Assembly: GCF_900113305.1 (NCBI RefSeq)
Contig: NZ_FOOW01000011.1
Coordinates: 1-64,000, forward strand
Source: Prevotella sp. KH2C16
Lineage (GTDB): Bacteria; Bacteroidota; Bacteroidia; Bacteroidales; Bacteroidaceae
Direction: 5' to 3'
Length of the DNA stretch: 64,000 nt
Positions 35,769-44,610 of this stretch are shown here, piece by piece (within the stretch, counting starts at the first letter, position 1; every line of letters begins with the position of its first letter). Under the pieces are notes generated by a model that was not told the DNA's origin, ran no database searches, and saw nothing but the letters and a program-made list of their open reading frames with translations. Position numbers and translations under genes: made by a program.

Positions 35769-36383
35769 ATGGAAAAATCAATCGCTCAGCGTTCCCTGCA
35801 CATGCTTTTGCCCCTTGCCCTCACGGCCCTGTTGTTTGCTGGCTGCGGTTCCGGCAAGACGGAGAAGTCGTCTGCAAGCCCCGACCTGTCGCCTCTCACG
35901 CTGATGGATACCGCCCAGATGCGCCCGAGCCTGCTGCGGGAATTGAGGAACTATATCAAGAAGTTCCCGGCTTTTAAGGCCTATATTTTGGCTCCTACCT
36001 ATCTTTTCGACTGGAACGGAATAACCTCGAACGGCTCGAATGTGCACAACGACATCTTCTTCCTGCAGCCCGCCCGCTATGGGCTCTTTGACGGCAGCGA
36101 GTGGTCTATAGGCGAACTCTATCCAAGTCATTATTTCATGGTAGACGGAAAGGTGGTCTTCGTGCCCTCCCGCAGCGATGCCTATTTGGCTCAGACACCT
36201 TTAAAGGAAGTCTACGATAAGTTTGCGAACGACTTTAAGGGTTTCAGTTCTGTCAAGAGAGAATACCTATTGGTCGTGCACAAGAGAGATTCTGTCAGGA
36301 TAATTTCCAGTCTCTACGAGGGAAACCTACGCACAATCACATCCCCTCCACCTGCCTTGAGGTGTATTGATTCTACGCCATAG
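35769..36383 (+). CDS. Putative lipoprotein, tandem copy 1
   Basis: A 204-residue protein with a lipoprotein signal: basic start MEKSIAQRSLHM, hydrophobic core, and lipobox LLFAGC with Cys24. The mature part begins with a Ser/Lys linker and then LSPLTLMDTAQMRPSLLREL. I recognise no family. Shared blocks with copy 2 include VHNDIF, GEWSIG, the DGKVVFVPSRSD stretch and LLVVHKRDSV. Probably an outer- or inner-membrane-anchored surface or periplasmic protein of unknown role. Confidence 0.7.
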   Translation: MEKSIAQRSLHMLLPLALTALLFAGCGSGKTEKSSASPDLSPLTLMDTAQMRPSLLRELRNYIKKFPAFKAYILAPTYLFDWNGITSNGSNVHNDIFFLQPARYGLFDGSEWSIGELYPSHYFMVDGKVVFVPSRSDAYLAQTPLKEVYDKFANDFKGFSSVKREYLLVVHKRDSVRIISSLYEGNLRTITSPPPALRCIDSTP

Positions 36384-36676
36384 AGGACTGAAAAGGGCAC
36401 TTTGGAAGTCGCCTGTGCGGCAAATCCGGAGTGGAATGGCGACCTTCTACACAATCCATGGCTATTTTCTGTAAGATGGGAGGTGTCTTGAAGCCTCTTT
36501 TGAGATGTCTCCCGCTCCGGAATACAGTTTCTGGCGTTGCTTTTCGAAGTGTCTCTTTGTAAGGCAAACGCCTGTTTTTCTGTCTTTTTGTCTTTGTTTC
36601 TCCTGAAACTGTTTTCTGTCTCTTCTCTCGCTTTCAAATATTTTCGGCAGGCGCACCGGCTTTGCAAAATAATGCT

Positions 36677-36684
36677 TATCTTTG
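36677..36684 (+). promoter_or_regulatory. -7 element of lipoprotein gene 2
   Basis: TATCTTTG in the duplicated upstream segment, 31 bp before the ATG. Confidence 0.5.
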
Positions 36685-36714
36685 CGACAAGACAAACCCT
36701 TTAAAACCTAAGAT

Positions 36715-37329
36715 ATGGAAAAATCAACCGGTAAGTGTGCCCTGCGCATGCTTTTGTCCCTTGTCCTCACGGCCCTGCTGTTTACGGGTTGTGGTTCCGG
36801 CAGGACGGAGAAACCGTCTGCAAGCCCCGACCTGTCGCCTCTCACGCTGATGGACACCGCCCAGATGCGCCCGAGTCTGCTGCGTACGATGCGGAAGTTC
36901 ATGGCTCAGTTTCCCGTCCGCAAGGCCTTTATCCTGGACTGCACTTACCTCTACAAATATGAGGGAATGCTGTCTAATGGTGTCGATATCCACAACGACA
37001 TCTTCCGTTTCCAACCTGCGTATCAGTCTGCTTTCGATGGCGGCGAGTGGTCTATGGGCGATTGCTACCCCAGTCGCTATTTCGTGTTAGACGGAAAGGT
37101 GGTCTTCGTGCCCTCCCGCAGCGATGGCTTCATGCGGCAGGAGGTGCTCAAGCAGGCCTACGAAAGCATGGTGGGTGAGGATGACAGCTTCAGCTATCCC
37201 AACATGCGCTATCTGCTGGTGGTGCACGGAAAGGATTCCGTGCAGGTGCTTCCCGATTTGGAGGATGACGCCATTGAGCCGATTGTGGCGCCTGTGCACA
37301 GGGTAAAGTTCGAGCCTCCAACCCCGTAG
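36715..37329 (+). CDS. Putative lipoprotein, tandem copy 2
   Basis: A 204-residue paralog of the preceding gene with the same length and lipobox (LLFTGC). The N-terminal about 60 residues are almost the same; the central region differs more (CTYLYKYEGMLSNGVDIHND against TYLFDWNGITSNGSNVHND), and the C-terminus has diverged (QVLPDLEDDAIEPIVAP). Divergence after duplication with retained regulation is the simplest reading. Function unknown. Confidence 0.7.
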   Translation: MEKSTGKCALRMLLSLVLTALLFTGCGSGRTEKPSASPDLSPLTLMDTAQMRPSLLRTMRKFMAQFPVRKAFILDCTYLYKYEGMLSNGVDIHNDIFRFQPAYQSAFDGGEWSMGDCYPSRYFVLDGKVVFVPSRSDGFMRQEVLKQAYESMVGEDDSFSYPNMRYLLVVHGKDSVQVLPDLEDDAIEPIVAPVHRVKFEPPTP

Positions 37330-37497
37330 CAGGGTCGAAAAAGGCTTTCTGCCGGTAGGGCAGGGGCAGCCCCGGGGCACGGCGATGACTTTCCGTGGTG
37401 TGGCGGGCAAAGGCTGCGGCGAGGGAATAAAACTATGTTTTATTTGCTTATCCGCTGAATTTAGTGTAACTTTGCACCCGAAATTGGGAAAGACTGC

Positions 37498-39303
37498 ATG
37501 AAATTGCGAAATATTCTGAACAAAGTGCTCGCCCTGGGGCTGCGTCCCGTCAAGACCAATGCCGCCTTCTTCGTGGCCATGTATGTGCTTGGCGAGGTGG
37601 TGGAGTGGCTCACGCTCGTCCGGGCGCCGGGCATCCACCTCTATGGCAACCTCTGGCTCGAGCTTTTCCTCGACCTCTATGTGGTGTGCGTGGTGCTCAC
37701 CCTGCTGCCCGAAGGCATTCGCCGATGGGTGCGCAGGCTGCTCTATGTAGTGCTCTATGCCGTGGCCGTGGTGGATGTCTACTGCTTCTGGAAGTTCGAC
37801 TCCACGCTCACGCCCACGATGCTCCTGCTGGTGGGTGAGACCGACAGCCGCGAAGCGGGCGAGTTCCTGCGGCAGTATCTGTCGCCGGAGGTCATCTTCT
37901 CCCCCGTGGGCTGCGTGCTCTTGCTGGCCGTCCTGCATGCCGTGGGGGCGTGGAAGCAGAAGTGGATTCGGGCGAAGGCAGGGCCATTCCTCGGCAGGCT
38001 GTCGCCCGGGCTTGGTCTGCTCGTCATCGGCCTTTTCGTGTGGAGCTGTTTTTCGAGCTACGACAACAAGCGAGCCACCGCGAAGATTTACGCCAGCCGC
38101 ACCATCGGCGATGTGGAGCACACGCTCACGGAGCCCGGCCACGCGGTGTTCTATACGCCCCTGTATCGCCTCGTGTTCAGTCTCTATGCCAACTCCTTAG
38201 CATCGAAGCAGATCGCGCAGCTGATAAAGACGAGCGAGAATATCGAGGTGGACAGCTGCTCCTTCCGGTCGCCGCACATCGTGCTCATCATCGGCGAGAG
38301 CTATGGCAAGCACCACTCGCAGCAATACGGCTACTTCATGCCCACCACGCCGCGGCAGACGGCGCGCGAGAAGACGGGCTTGCTCGTGAAGTTCAGCGAT
38401 GTCGTGTCGCCCCATAACCTGACGAGCTTCGTCTTCAAGGATGTCTTCTCCATGCATGTCATCGGGCAGAAAGGAGAGTGGTGCGACTATCCGCTCTTCA
38501 CGGAGGTGTTCCGCAAGGCGGGCTATCATGTGTCGTTCCTCACCAATCAGTTCCTGCCCAAGGCCAAGGAGGCCGTCTACGACTTCAGCGGCGGCTTCTT
38601 CCTGAACAACCCGAGGTTGAGTGCGGAGCAGTTCGACACGCGCAACGACAAGATTCATCGCTTTGACGAGGGACTCTTGGACGACTACGACGACCTCAAG
38701 GGACGGCTCGGAACCCATAACCTGACGATATTCCACCTCATCGGACAGCATGTGGGCTACAAGCTGCGGTTTCCTAAGGACAGGGCGAAGTTCTCCGCCG
38801 CCGACTACGAGAAGCGCCGGCCGGAGCTCACGCCGCGGCAGCGCAAGATGCTGAGCTACTATGATAACGCCTGTCTTTACAACGACTCGGTGGTCGACGA
38901 GATATGCCGGCGGTTTGAAAAGGAGGACGCCATCGTCATCTACATGCCCGATCACGGCGAGGAATGCTATGAGGGAACGCGAGGAATCGTATGCCGTAAC
39001 CACTCCGCAAGGGTCGACTACGACCTCGCGAAATATGAGTTTGAGATTCCGTTCTGGATTTACTGCTCGCATACCTATGCCGTGAAGCATCCGGAAATCT
39101 ATCATGAGATTATACAGGCAAAGGACAGAAGGTTGATGACCGACGCCCTCCCGCACCTGCTCTTGTATCTGGCGGGCATATCGGCACCCACCTATCATGC
39201 GGAATACAACATTCTGAGCCCGGACTACGACGAGCTGCGACCGCGGATATTGAAGTCGTCGGCCGACTATGACAAGTTGAGAAAGGAGGCCGGAGATGAG
39301 TAA
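37498..39303 (+). CDS. Phosphoethanolamine-transferase-like sulfatase-fold membrane enzyme
   Basis: A 601-residue protein with about five N-terminal membrane helices (residues about 15-190) and a periplasmic alkaline-phosphatase/sulfatase fold. Motifs: VLIIGESYGKHHSQQYGY (metal ligand Glu), the nucleophile region SPHNLTSFVFKDVFS (likely Thr), and the late YMPDHGEECYEGT and RNHSARVDY metal ligands. This layout fits EptA/OpgE-type enzymes that move phosphoethanolamine or a similar head group onto lipid A or glycans. It opens an overlapping envelope operon; the next gene starts 8 bp before its stop. Confidence 0.8.
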   Translation: MKLRNILNKVLALGLRPVKTNAAFFVAMYVLGEVVEWLTLVRAPGIHLYGNLWLELFLDLYVVCVVLTLLPEGIRRWVRRLLYVVLYAVAVVDVYCFWKFDSTLTPTMLLLVGETDSREAGEFLRQYLSPEVIFSPVGCVLLLAVLHAVGAWKQKWIRAKAGPFLGRLSPGLGLLVIGLFVWSCFSSYDNKRATAKIYASRTIGDVEHTLTEPGHAVFYTPLYRLVFSLYANSLASKQIAQLIKTSENIEVDSCSFRSPHIVLIIGESYGKHHSQQYGYFMPTTPRQTAREKTGLLVKFSDVVSPHNLTSFVFKDVFSMHVIGQKGEWCDYPLFTEVFRKAGYHVSFLTNQFLPKAKEAVYDFSGGFFLNNPRLSAEQFDTRNDKIHRFDEGLLDDYDDLKGRLGTHNLTIFHLIGQHVGYKLRFPKDRAKFSAADYEKRRPELTPRQRKMLSYYDNACLYNDSVVDEICRRFEKEDAIVIYMPDHGEECYEGTRGIVCRNHSARVDYDLAKYEFEIPFWIYCSHTYAVKHPEIYHEIIQAKDRRLMTDALPHLLLYLAGISAPTYHAEYNILSPDYDELRPRILKSSADYDKLRKEAGDE

Positions 39304-40396
39304 GGAGCTGCTTACGCGGGCGGAGTGCAATGCGCTCCGGGGGCTTGCCATCATCGGCATCTTCCTCCACAACTACTGCCATTGGCTGTCGCCGATCGTG
39401 AAGGAGAACGAGTATACCTTCACCCGCCACAATGTGGAGGTGTTCGGTCAGGTGCTTTCCCATCCCGACGCGAACCTTCCCCTTCATCTGCTTTCTTTCT
39501 TCGGGCACTACGGCGTGCCGATATTCCTCTTCTTGAGTGCCTTCGGCCTGGTGAACAAATACGAGTTGGCGTCCTCCCGGAGCGTGCCTGTGGTGCCCTT
39601 CGTGAGGTATCATTACCTGAAGCTTTTCAAGATGATGATTGTGGGTTTCGTGGCTTTCGTACTCGTGGATGCCATCACGCCCGGGAGCTGGCACTACGAT
39701 GTGGTGAAGGTGGTGGCGCAGTTGCTGATGCTGAACAATCTCCTTCCCGACCCCGACCACATGATCTGGCCGGGTCCCTATTGGTTCTTTGGTCTCATGT
39801 TGCAGCTCTATGTGGTCTATCGCTGCATGCTCTACAAGCGGCATTGGGGGTGGACGGCAGGACTGATGGCTGTCTGCCTCGCCGTCCAACTTTGCCTTGC
39901 GCCCGAGGGCGAGGAGCTCAACCGCTACCGGTATAACTTCATGGGGGGCATGCTTCCTTTCGGTGCGGGACTGCTCTATGCACGGTTTGGTGGACGGCTG
40001 ATTGGGCGGGCGGGTCTTAAAGGCTGCTGGCTCTTCGGCGGCTTCCTGCTGTTCTCGGCATTGGTAGTGGCTATGAGCTACGACTTTGTGGCCTGGGCGG
40101 TAGTACCGTTGGCCGTCTGCGGGGCCAGCATCTGCCTCGTCAAGTGGCTCACGAGGATGCCAGGCAGCATTTCCAAGGCGGTCTTTGCAGTCCTTGAGTG
40201 GATGGGCGGCATCAGCGCGGCGCTGTTTGTCTGCCACCCGATAACGCGTAAAATCCTGATTCCCATCAGTCGCCATGGCGACATCTATACGGGACTGATC
40301 CTCTATATCGTTGCAAGCATCTGCGTGGCATGGCTCTTCAAGGAGCTCATGAAGCGCATCCCGAATCCTAAAATGAAGTTGAAAGATGAAGCTTAA
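39296..40396 (+). CDS. Acyltransferase family 3 membrane protein, copy 1
   Basis: A 366-residue polytopic protein with the Acyl_transf_3 (OafA/YrhL) start: ALRGLAIIGIFLHNYCHWL, with the conserved histidine, and GVPIFLFLSAFGL. About ten membrane segments. Such enzymes O-acylate surface glycans. It overlaps the genes on both sides. Confidence 0.8.
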   Translation: MSKELLTRAECNALRGLAIIGIFLHNYCHWLSPIVKENEYTFTRHNVEVFGQVLSHPDANLPLHLLSFFGHYGVPIFLFLSAFGLVNKYELASSRSVPVVPFVRYHYLKLFKMMIVGFVAFVLVDAITPGSWHYDVVKVVAQLLMLNNLLPDPDHMIWPGPYWFFGLMLQLYVVYRCMLYKRHWGWTAGLMAVCLAVQLCLAPEGEELNRYRYNFMGGMLPFGAGLLYARFGGRLIGRAGLKGCWLFGGFLLFSALVVAMSYDFVAWAVVPLAVCGASICLVKWLTRMPGSISKAVFAVLEWMGGISAALFVCHPITRKILIPISRHGDIYTGLILYIVASICVAWLFKELMKRIPNPKMKLKDEA

Positions 40397-41387
40397 GGAA
40401 ATTGAACTGGCCGGTATCTCCCGCTATCGGGGGGAGTTGATGGGGGCTGCCATCCTCTTCATCATCCTCTTTCATGTGGGTTTGTCCCGCAACGACCCGT
40501 TCTTCGGGCTGCGGAGGATGGGCAATGTGGGTGTCGACATGTTCTTCTTCCTTAGCGGGATCGGTCTCTGGTTCTCGTGGCTGAAGACCCCGTCGGTCGC
40601 TCATTTCTACAAGCGACGCCTCCTCCGCATCTATCCGGCATGGCTCGTTATGGCCACGCTGTTCTATCTCCCTGACTATCTGGGCGACCGGAAGTTCTCC
40701 TCGAGCTTGCCGGACTTGGTAGGCGACATCACCGTTAACTGGGATTTCTGGATTCACGACGAGCTCACCTTCTGGTATATTCCCGCCATCCTGATGCTCT
40801 ATGTCTTCGCCCCTTACTACATGATGCTCATACGCAAGCATCCCGTTTACCGATGGCTGCCGGTTGCCATGATAGCCTGGTGCGTCGTCGTGCAGTACAT
40901 AACGCCCGTTCACCACGCCTTGGGGCATCTTGAAATCTTCTGGAGCCGCGTCCCCATCTTCTTCATCGGCATCAATTGTGCGGAACAGGTGCGGCAGAAG
41001 CGAACGCTCGAGGCCTCCTCCCTGTGGCTGGTTCTCCTCTTGTTCGTGATGACCTTTGCGTCGTGTGTCTATCTGGAGCAGTTCCTTCACGGGCGTTTTC
41101 CCCTCTTCCTGGAGCGCATGCTGTATATTCCGATGACGGTATCGGGCATTATCCTGCTGGTAATTGTCTTCCGCCATGCCGGGAAATGGTTCTCCCGGTG
41201 GCTGGCTTTTGTGGGTACCTTGAGCCTTGAGATTTACCTCATACACGCCCATTTCGTGCTTCCGCACCTCGAAAAGCTGGGCTGGACTTATTGGCCGAAG
41301 GCCTTAAGCTGTGCCGCCGTCAGCATTCCGCTGGCCTGGCTGTTGCACCATGCTATTGGTTTTATCATGAAAAGAATCACGAAATGA
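40386..41387 (+). CDS. Acyltransferase family 3 membrane protein, copy 2
   Basis: A 333-residue polytopic protein of the same family: GAAILFIILFHVGLSR, then GVDMFFFLSGIGLWFSW and YKRRLLRIYPAWLV, the last a strong family signature. It is a different paralog from the gene before it. It overlaps both neighbours by a few bases, so the operon is translated as a coupled series. Confidence 0.82.
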   Translation: MKLKEIELAGISRYRGELMGAAILFIILFHVGLSRNDPFFGLRRMGNVGVDMFFFLSGIGLWFSWLKTPSVAHFYKRRLLRIYPAWLVMATLFYLPDYLGDRKFSSSLPDLVGDITVNWDFWIHDELTFWYIPAILMLYVFAPYYMMLIRKHPVYRWLPVAMIAWCVVVQYITPVHHALGHLEIFWSRVPIFFIGINCAEQVRQKRTLEASSLWLVLLLFVMTFASCVYLEQFLHGRFPLFLERMLYIPMTVSGIILLVIVFRHAGKWFSRWLAFVGTLSLEIYLIHAHFVLPHLEKLGWTYWPKALSCAAVSIPLAWLLHHAIGFIMKRITK

Positions 41388-42262
41388 AGAATATCCTAAG
41401 ACTGATACGGCTTCGCCAATGGGTGAAAAACCTCTTCGTGCTCGTGCCTCTGTTCTTCGGAGGTGCCCTGCTGAATGCCGAAGCCGTCTTTGCGGGCATT
41501 ATCACTCTCGCCTCGTTCTGCTTCGTAGCCTCGTCGATATACTGCCTGAACGACATCCGAGATGTCGAAGCCGACCGGCGGCACCCCGTGAAATGTAAGC
41601 GGCCGATAGCCTCGGGTGCGGTAACCATTGGCCAGGCCTACGCCTTTATGATAGTGATGTTTGCACTTTCGTTAGCCGTCTTGTTCCTGCTTCCGGCTCA
41701 TCAGCTGGAGGTGGGAGGAGTGATTGTCTTCTATTTTGTCCTGAATGTAGCCTACTGTTTGAAGCTCAAGGAGTATGCCATCGTGGATGTCTGCATCGTG
41801 GCTTTCGGCTTCGTGCTCCGCATCTTGGCGGGAGGTGTCGCCGCGGAGGTGGTTCTCAGCAAGTGGATTATCCTCATGACCTTCCTTCTGACGCTGTTCC
41901 TGAGCTTCGCGAAGAGGCGCGACGATGTGCTTCGGATGGACGAAACGGGCATCGCGCCGCGGAAGAATACCATCCGATATAACCTCACTTTTATCAATCA
42001 GGCCATCACTATCACCGCCTCGGTAACGCTGGTGTGTTACATCATGTATACTGTTTCGCCCGAGGTTGTTGCCAATCTGCACACCGAGAACTTATATCTC
42101 ACGAGCGTATTCGTGCTTGTGGGTCTGCTCCGCTACATCCAGATAGCGGTGGTAGACCAGCAGAGCGGCGACCCGACGAAGGTGATTCTCAAGGACCGCT
42201 TTACCCAACTGGTGGTCTTGGCATGGCTCATATCCTTCCTTTTCATCATCTATGTGGCATGA
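41384..42262 (+). CDS. UbiA prenyltransferase, decaprenyl-phosphate phosphoribosyltransferase-like
   Basis: A 292-residue polytopic protein. It opens MKNILRLIRLRQWVKNLFVL and has both aspartate-rich UbiA motifs: NDIRDVEADRRHPVKCKRP and the later FAKRRDDVLRMDETG. The start RLRQWVKN and the DxxxD spacing closely follow DPPR synthase (Rv3806c-like), which moves phosphoribose from PRPP to polyprenyl phosphate. The next two genes (HAD phosphatase, GtrA) fit a pathway making a polyprenyl-phosphate-pentose donor. ATG at 41384 (ATGA-type overlap with the previous stop). Confidence 0.8.
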   Translation: MKNILRLIRLRQWVKNLFVLVPLFFGGALLNAEAVFAGIITLASFCFVASSIYCLNDIRDVEADRRHPVKCKRPIASGAVTIGQAYAFMIVMFALSLAVLFLLPAHQLEVGGVIVFYFVLNVAYCLKLKEYAIVDVCIVAFGFVLRILAGGVAAEVVLSKWIILMTFLLTLFLSFAKRRDDVLRMDETGIAPRKNTIRYNLTFINQAITITASVTLVCYIMYTVSPEVVANLHTENLYLTSVFVLVGLLRYIQIAVVDQQSGDPTKVILKDRFTQLVVLAWLISFLFIIYVA

Positions 42263-42843
42263 AACAGGTGTGGGTGTTTGACTTCGACGGTACGATTACC
42301 CGGCGCGATTCGCTGCTTGAGTTCATCCGGTTTGCCTCAGGCAACGGGCGTTTCTGCCTCGGATTCCTACTCTATAGTCCGCTGCTCGTGCTCATGAAAT
42401 TGCGTCTCTATCCCAACTGGAAAGCCAAGCAGAAGGTCTTCTCTTACTTTTTCAGGGGCAAGACGACAGCGGAATTTGATGCTCTGTGCCGCTCTTTTGT
42501 AGAGGAGAAACGGTCTCTGATACGACCGGAGGCCGCTGAGAAGATAGCCGAAGGCCGTCGGCAGGGGGTGCAGGTGATGGTTGTGAGCGCGAGTGTCGAC
42601 AACTGGGTGCAACCCTTCTTCCCGTCAGTCAAGGTGCTGGGGACGAAGGTTGAGGTGGCCGATGGTCGGCTTACGGGCCGCTTTCTGACCAGGAACTGCT
42701 ATGGCGCGGAGAAGGTAAACCGCCTCAAGGAGGTGCTCACCGACCCTCGGGAGGCATACCATATCGTGGCTTTCGGCGACAGCCGGGGCGACAAGGAACT
42801 TCTGGAATATGCGGATGAAGGATATTTTAGGCCGTTTGGATGA
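42259..42843 (+). CDS. HAD-IB family phosphatase
   Basis: A 194-residue HAD phosphatase with the nucleophile motif FDFDGTITRRDSLLEF, VMVVSASVDNW and the late AFGDSRGDKELLEYAD. The start at 42259 overlaps the UbiA stop (ATGA). Next to a DPPR-synthase-like enzyme, removal of the 5-phosphate from polyprenylphosphoryl-5-phosphoribose is an attractive guess. HAD-IB phosphatases also include phosphoserine phosphatase, so the substrate is open. Confidence 0.8.
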   Translation: MKQVWVFDFDGTITRRDSLLEFIRFASGNGRFCLGFLLYSPLLVLMKLRLYPNWKAKQKVFSYFFRGKTTAEFDALCRSFVEEKRSLIRPEAAEKIAEGRRQGVQVMVVSASVDNWVQPFFPSVKVLGTKVEVADGRLTGRFLTRNCYGAEKVNRLKEVLTDPREAYHIVAFGDSRGDKELLEYADEGYFRPFG

Positions 42844-43213
42844 AACCAAGAGGCGATGGTTAGGCGAGGTGGTGCGCTTCGGAATCGTAGGAATCACCGC
42901 CACGCTGATTCAGTATCTGGTCTACTGGGTCTGCCTGCGCTGGTTCAGTCCGGGGCTTTCGCTCACCGTGGGATATGTCGTGAGCTTCCTCTATAACTTC
43001 TATGCGTCCACGCATTTCACCTTCCGGGTGAAGGCAAATGCCCGGCACGGGGCGGGCTTCCTGCTCTCCCACGGAGTCAACTATCTGCTCCAGATGCTCA
43101 CGCTGCAGTTCTTTCTCTGGCTGGGAGTCGGCGAGCAGTGGGCTCCGATACCGATGTTTGCCATCTGCGTGCCCGTGAATTTCTTGTTGGTTAGATATTT
43201 TTTGAAGCGATGA
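42809..43213 (+). CDS. GtrA family membrane protein
   Basis: A 134-residue protein with four membrane segments, containing RFGIVGITATLIQYLVYW and SFLYNFYASTHFTFR, typical of GtrA. GtrA proteins are proposed to flip or present polyprenyl-phosphate-linked sugars. It overlaps the HAD gene by 35 bp and the next gene by 4 bp. Confidence 0.85.
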   Translation: MRMKDILGRLDETKRRWLGEVVRFGIVGITATLIQYLVYWVCLRWFSPGLSLTVGYVVSFLYNFYASTHFTFRVKANARHGAGFLLSHGVNYLLQMLTLQFFLWLGVGEQWAPIPMFAICVPVNFLLVRYFLKR

Positions 43214-44610
43214 AGATAGGGAGTCTCTTTCAAATCAGGCGCGAGGAACGCTGGATTGCACTGTCGATCCTGCTCCTGCTGGTGGCTCTGAATGCCCTGA
43301 CAATACTCAAATATGCCGCCCTTTTTACGCCCCTCCAGGGTAATTACTGGAACCTTTTCATCGGCAGATTCCATGTATCGGGCTTTGATCCGATCACCTA
43401 TTATGTGGTTTCAGACTGGGAAGCGCGCTACAATGTCTATCGCCATCCGCTCTTGAGCTTCCTCATGTGGGTGCCCTATGTCGTCAACCGGGGTTGCATG
43501 GTGCTCTTCGGCATCAACTGCGTGCAGTTCATCGTCGCCTTGATGCTCATCTTCGCCGCCTTCTACGCCTTCATCTTCCTGCATCGTATATGTCGGGATG
43601 TGATAGGATTAGGGCGTTTTGACTCCGCCCTGCTCAGCTTTTTCCTCTATTCATTCGCCTTCGTGATGCTCTCGGCGATGGTGCCCGACCACTTCATTCT
43701 CTCCATGTTTGTGCTCTTGCTGACGCTCTATGTCTCGGGAATACTGATAAGAGAACACCGGAAAATGGGCATCTGGCAGACCGTCGTGCTGTTTTTCCTC
43801 ACGGCGGGAATCTCCCTGAACAATGGCCTGAAGGTCTTTCTGGCTGGACTTTTCGTAAACCGAGGCCGCTTTTTCCACATTCGCTATCTGCTTCTTGCCG
43901 TCATTTTGCCGGCTTTGCTGCTATGGATGGGGGCACGGTATGAATACCACTATCTGGTGGCTCCCGGTGAGAATGCCCGCCATGCACAGCAAGCTAAGCG
44001 CAAGGCGGAGAAGAAACGCCGGGATTCCATCCGTCTGGCGGAGGCCGTGAAGCTGCGTCAGACGCCGGGAGACACCGCCCGCAAGACGGCTCCGAAACCC
44101 AAGCCGAAGCGGCGCGTGCGGCAAGGCGCGCCGTTCATGCAGGGCCAGTTCATGCGCTGGAGCGACAAGACCACGCCCCGATGGGAGTCTGTCGTGGAGA
44201 ACTTGTTTGGTGAAAGCATCCAGCTTCACCCCGATTACCTGCTGCAAGACGAGTTTCGGGTGCGCCCGATGATCGTGAAATACCGCTGGACGGTCAACTA
44301 TGTAGCGGAGGGCTTGCTCGTGCTGCTCTTCCTCGTGGGCATCTGGTGCGGGCGACGCAGTCGTTTCCTGTGGCTCGCCCTGTCGTGGTTTGCGCTCGAC
44401 CTGTTGCTCCACATCGGACTGGGCTTCGGCATCAACGAGGTCTATATCATGTCGGCACACTGGATTTTCGTCATCCCCATTGCCGTCGGCTATCTCCTGA
44501 AAGGCCTGTCCGCCTTGCCCCGCAGGATTGTCAGGACGGTTCTCGTGCTGCTGACCCTCTACCTATATGTTTATAACGGATACTTTATAATCGACTACAT
44601 GACATGCTGA
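43210..44610 (+). CDS. Polytopic membrane protein, GT-C-like, paralog 1
   Basis: A 466-residue protein with about ten membrane segments and a basic loop at about 255-310 rich in Lys and Arg. The first extracytoplasmic loop has FHVSGFDPITYYVVSDW followed by YNVYRHPLL, conserved in the next gene. I do not recognise the family with certainty (possibly DUF6080). The acidic residues in the first large loop and the topology are what one expects of GT-C transferases that use polyprenyl-phosphate sugars, which fits the UbiA-HAD-GtrA genes before it. Confidence 0.6.
   Translation: MKIGSLFQIRREERWIALSILLLLVALNALTILKYAALFTPLQGNYWNLFIGRFHVSGFDPITYYVVSDWEARYNVYRHPLLSFLMWVPYVVNRGCMVLFGINCVQFIVALMLIFAAFYAFIFLHRICRDVIGLGRFDSALLSFFLYSFAFVMLSAMVPDHFILSMFVLLLTLYVSGILIREHRKMGIWQTVVLFFLTAGISLNNGLKVFLAGLFVNRGRFFHIRYLLLAVILPALLLWMGARYEYHYLVAPGENARHAQQAKRKAEKKRRDSIRLAEAVKLRQTPGDTARKTAPKPKPKRRVRQGAPFMQGQFMRWSDKTTPRWESVVENLFGESIQLHPDYLLQDEFRVRPMIVKYRWTVNYVAEGLLVLLFLVGIWCGRRSRFLWLALSWFALDLLLHIGLGFGINEVYIMSAHWIFVIPIAVGYLLKGLSALPRRIVRTVLVLLTLYLYVYNGYFIIDYMTC

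Larger units (their letters stand above)
35520..37329 (+). repeat. Tandem duplication of lipoprotein gene plus 250-bp upstream region
   Basis: The block starting near 35520 (TTTTGTAAGATGGGAGGTGT) recurs near 36465, offset about 946 bp, and includes about 250 bp of nearly identical non-coding DNA, the promoter box and the first about 65 codons of each gene. The similarity of the coding parts falls off toward the C-terminus while the upstream DNA stays close. Confidence 0.8.
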
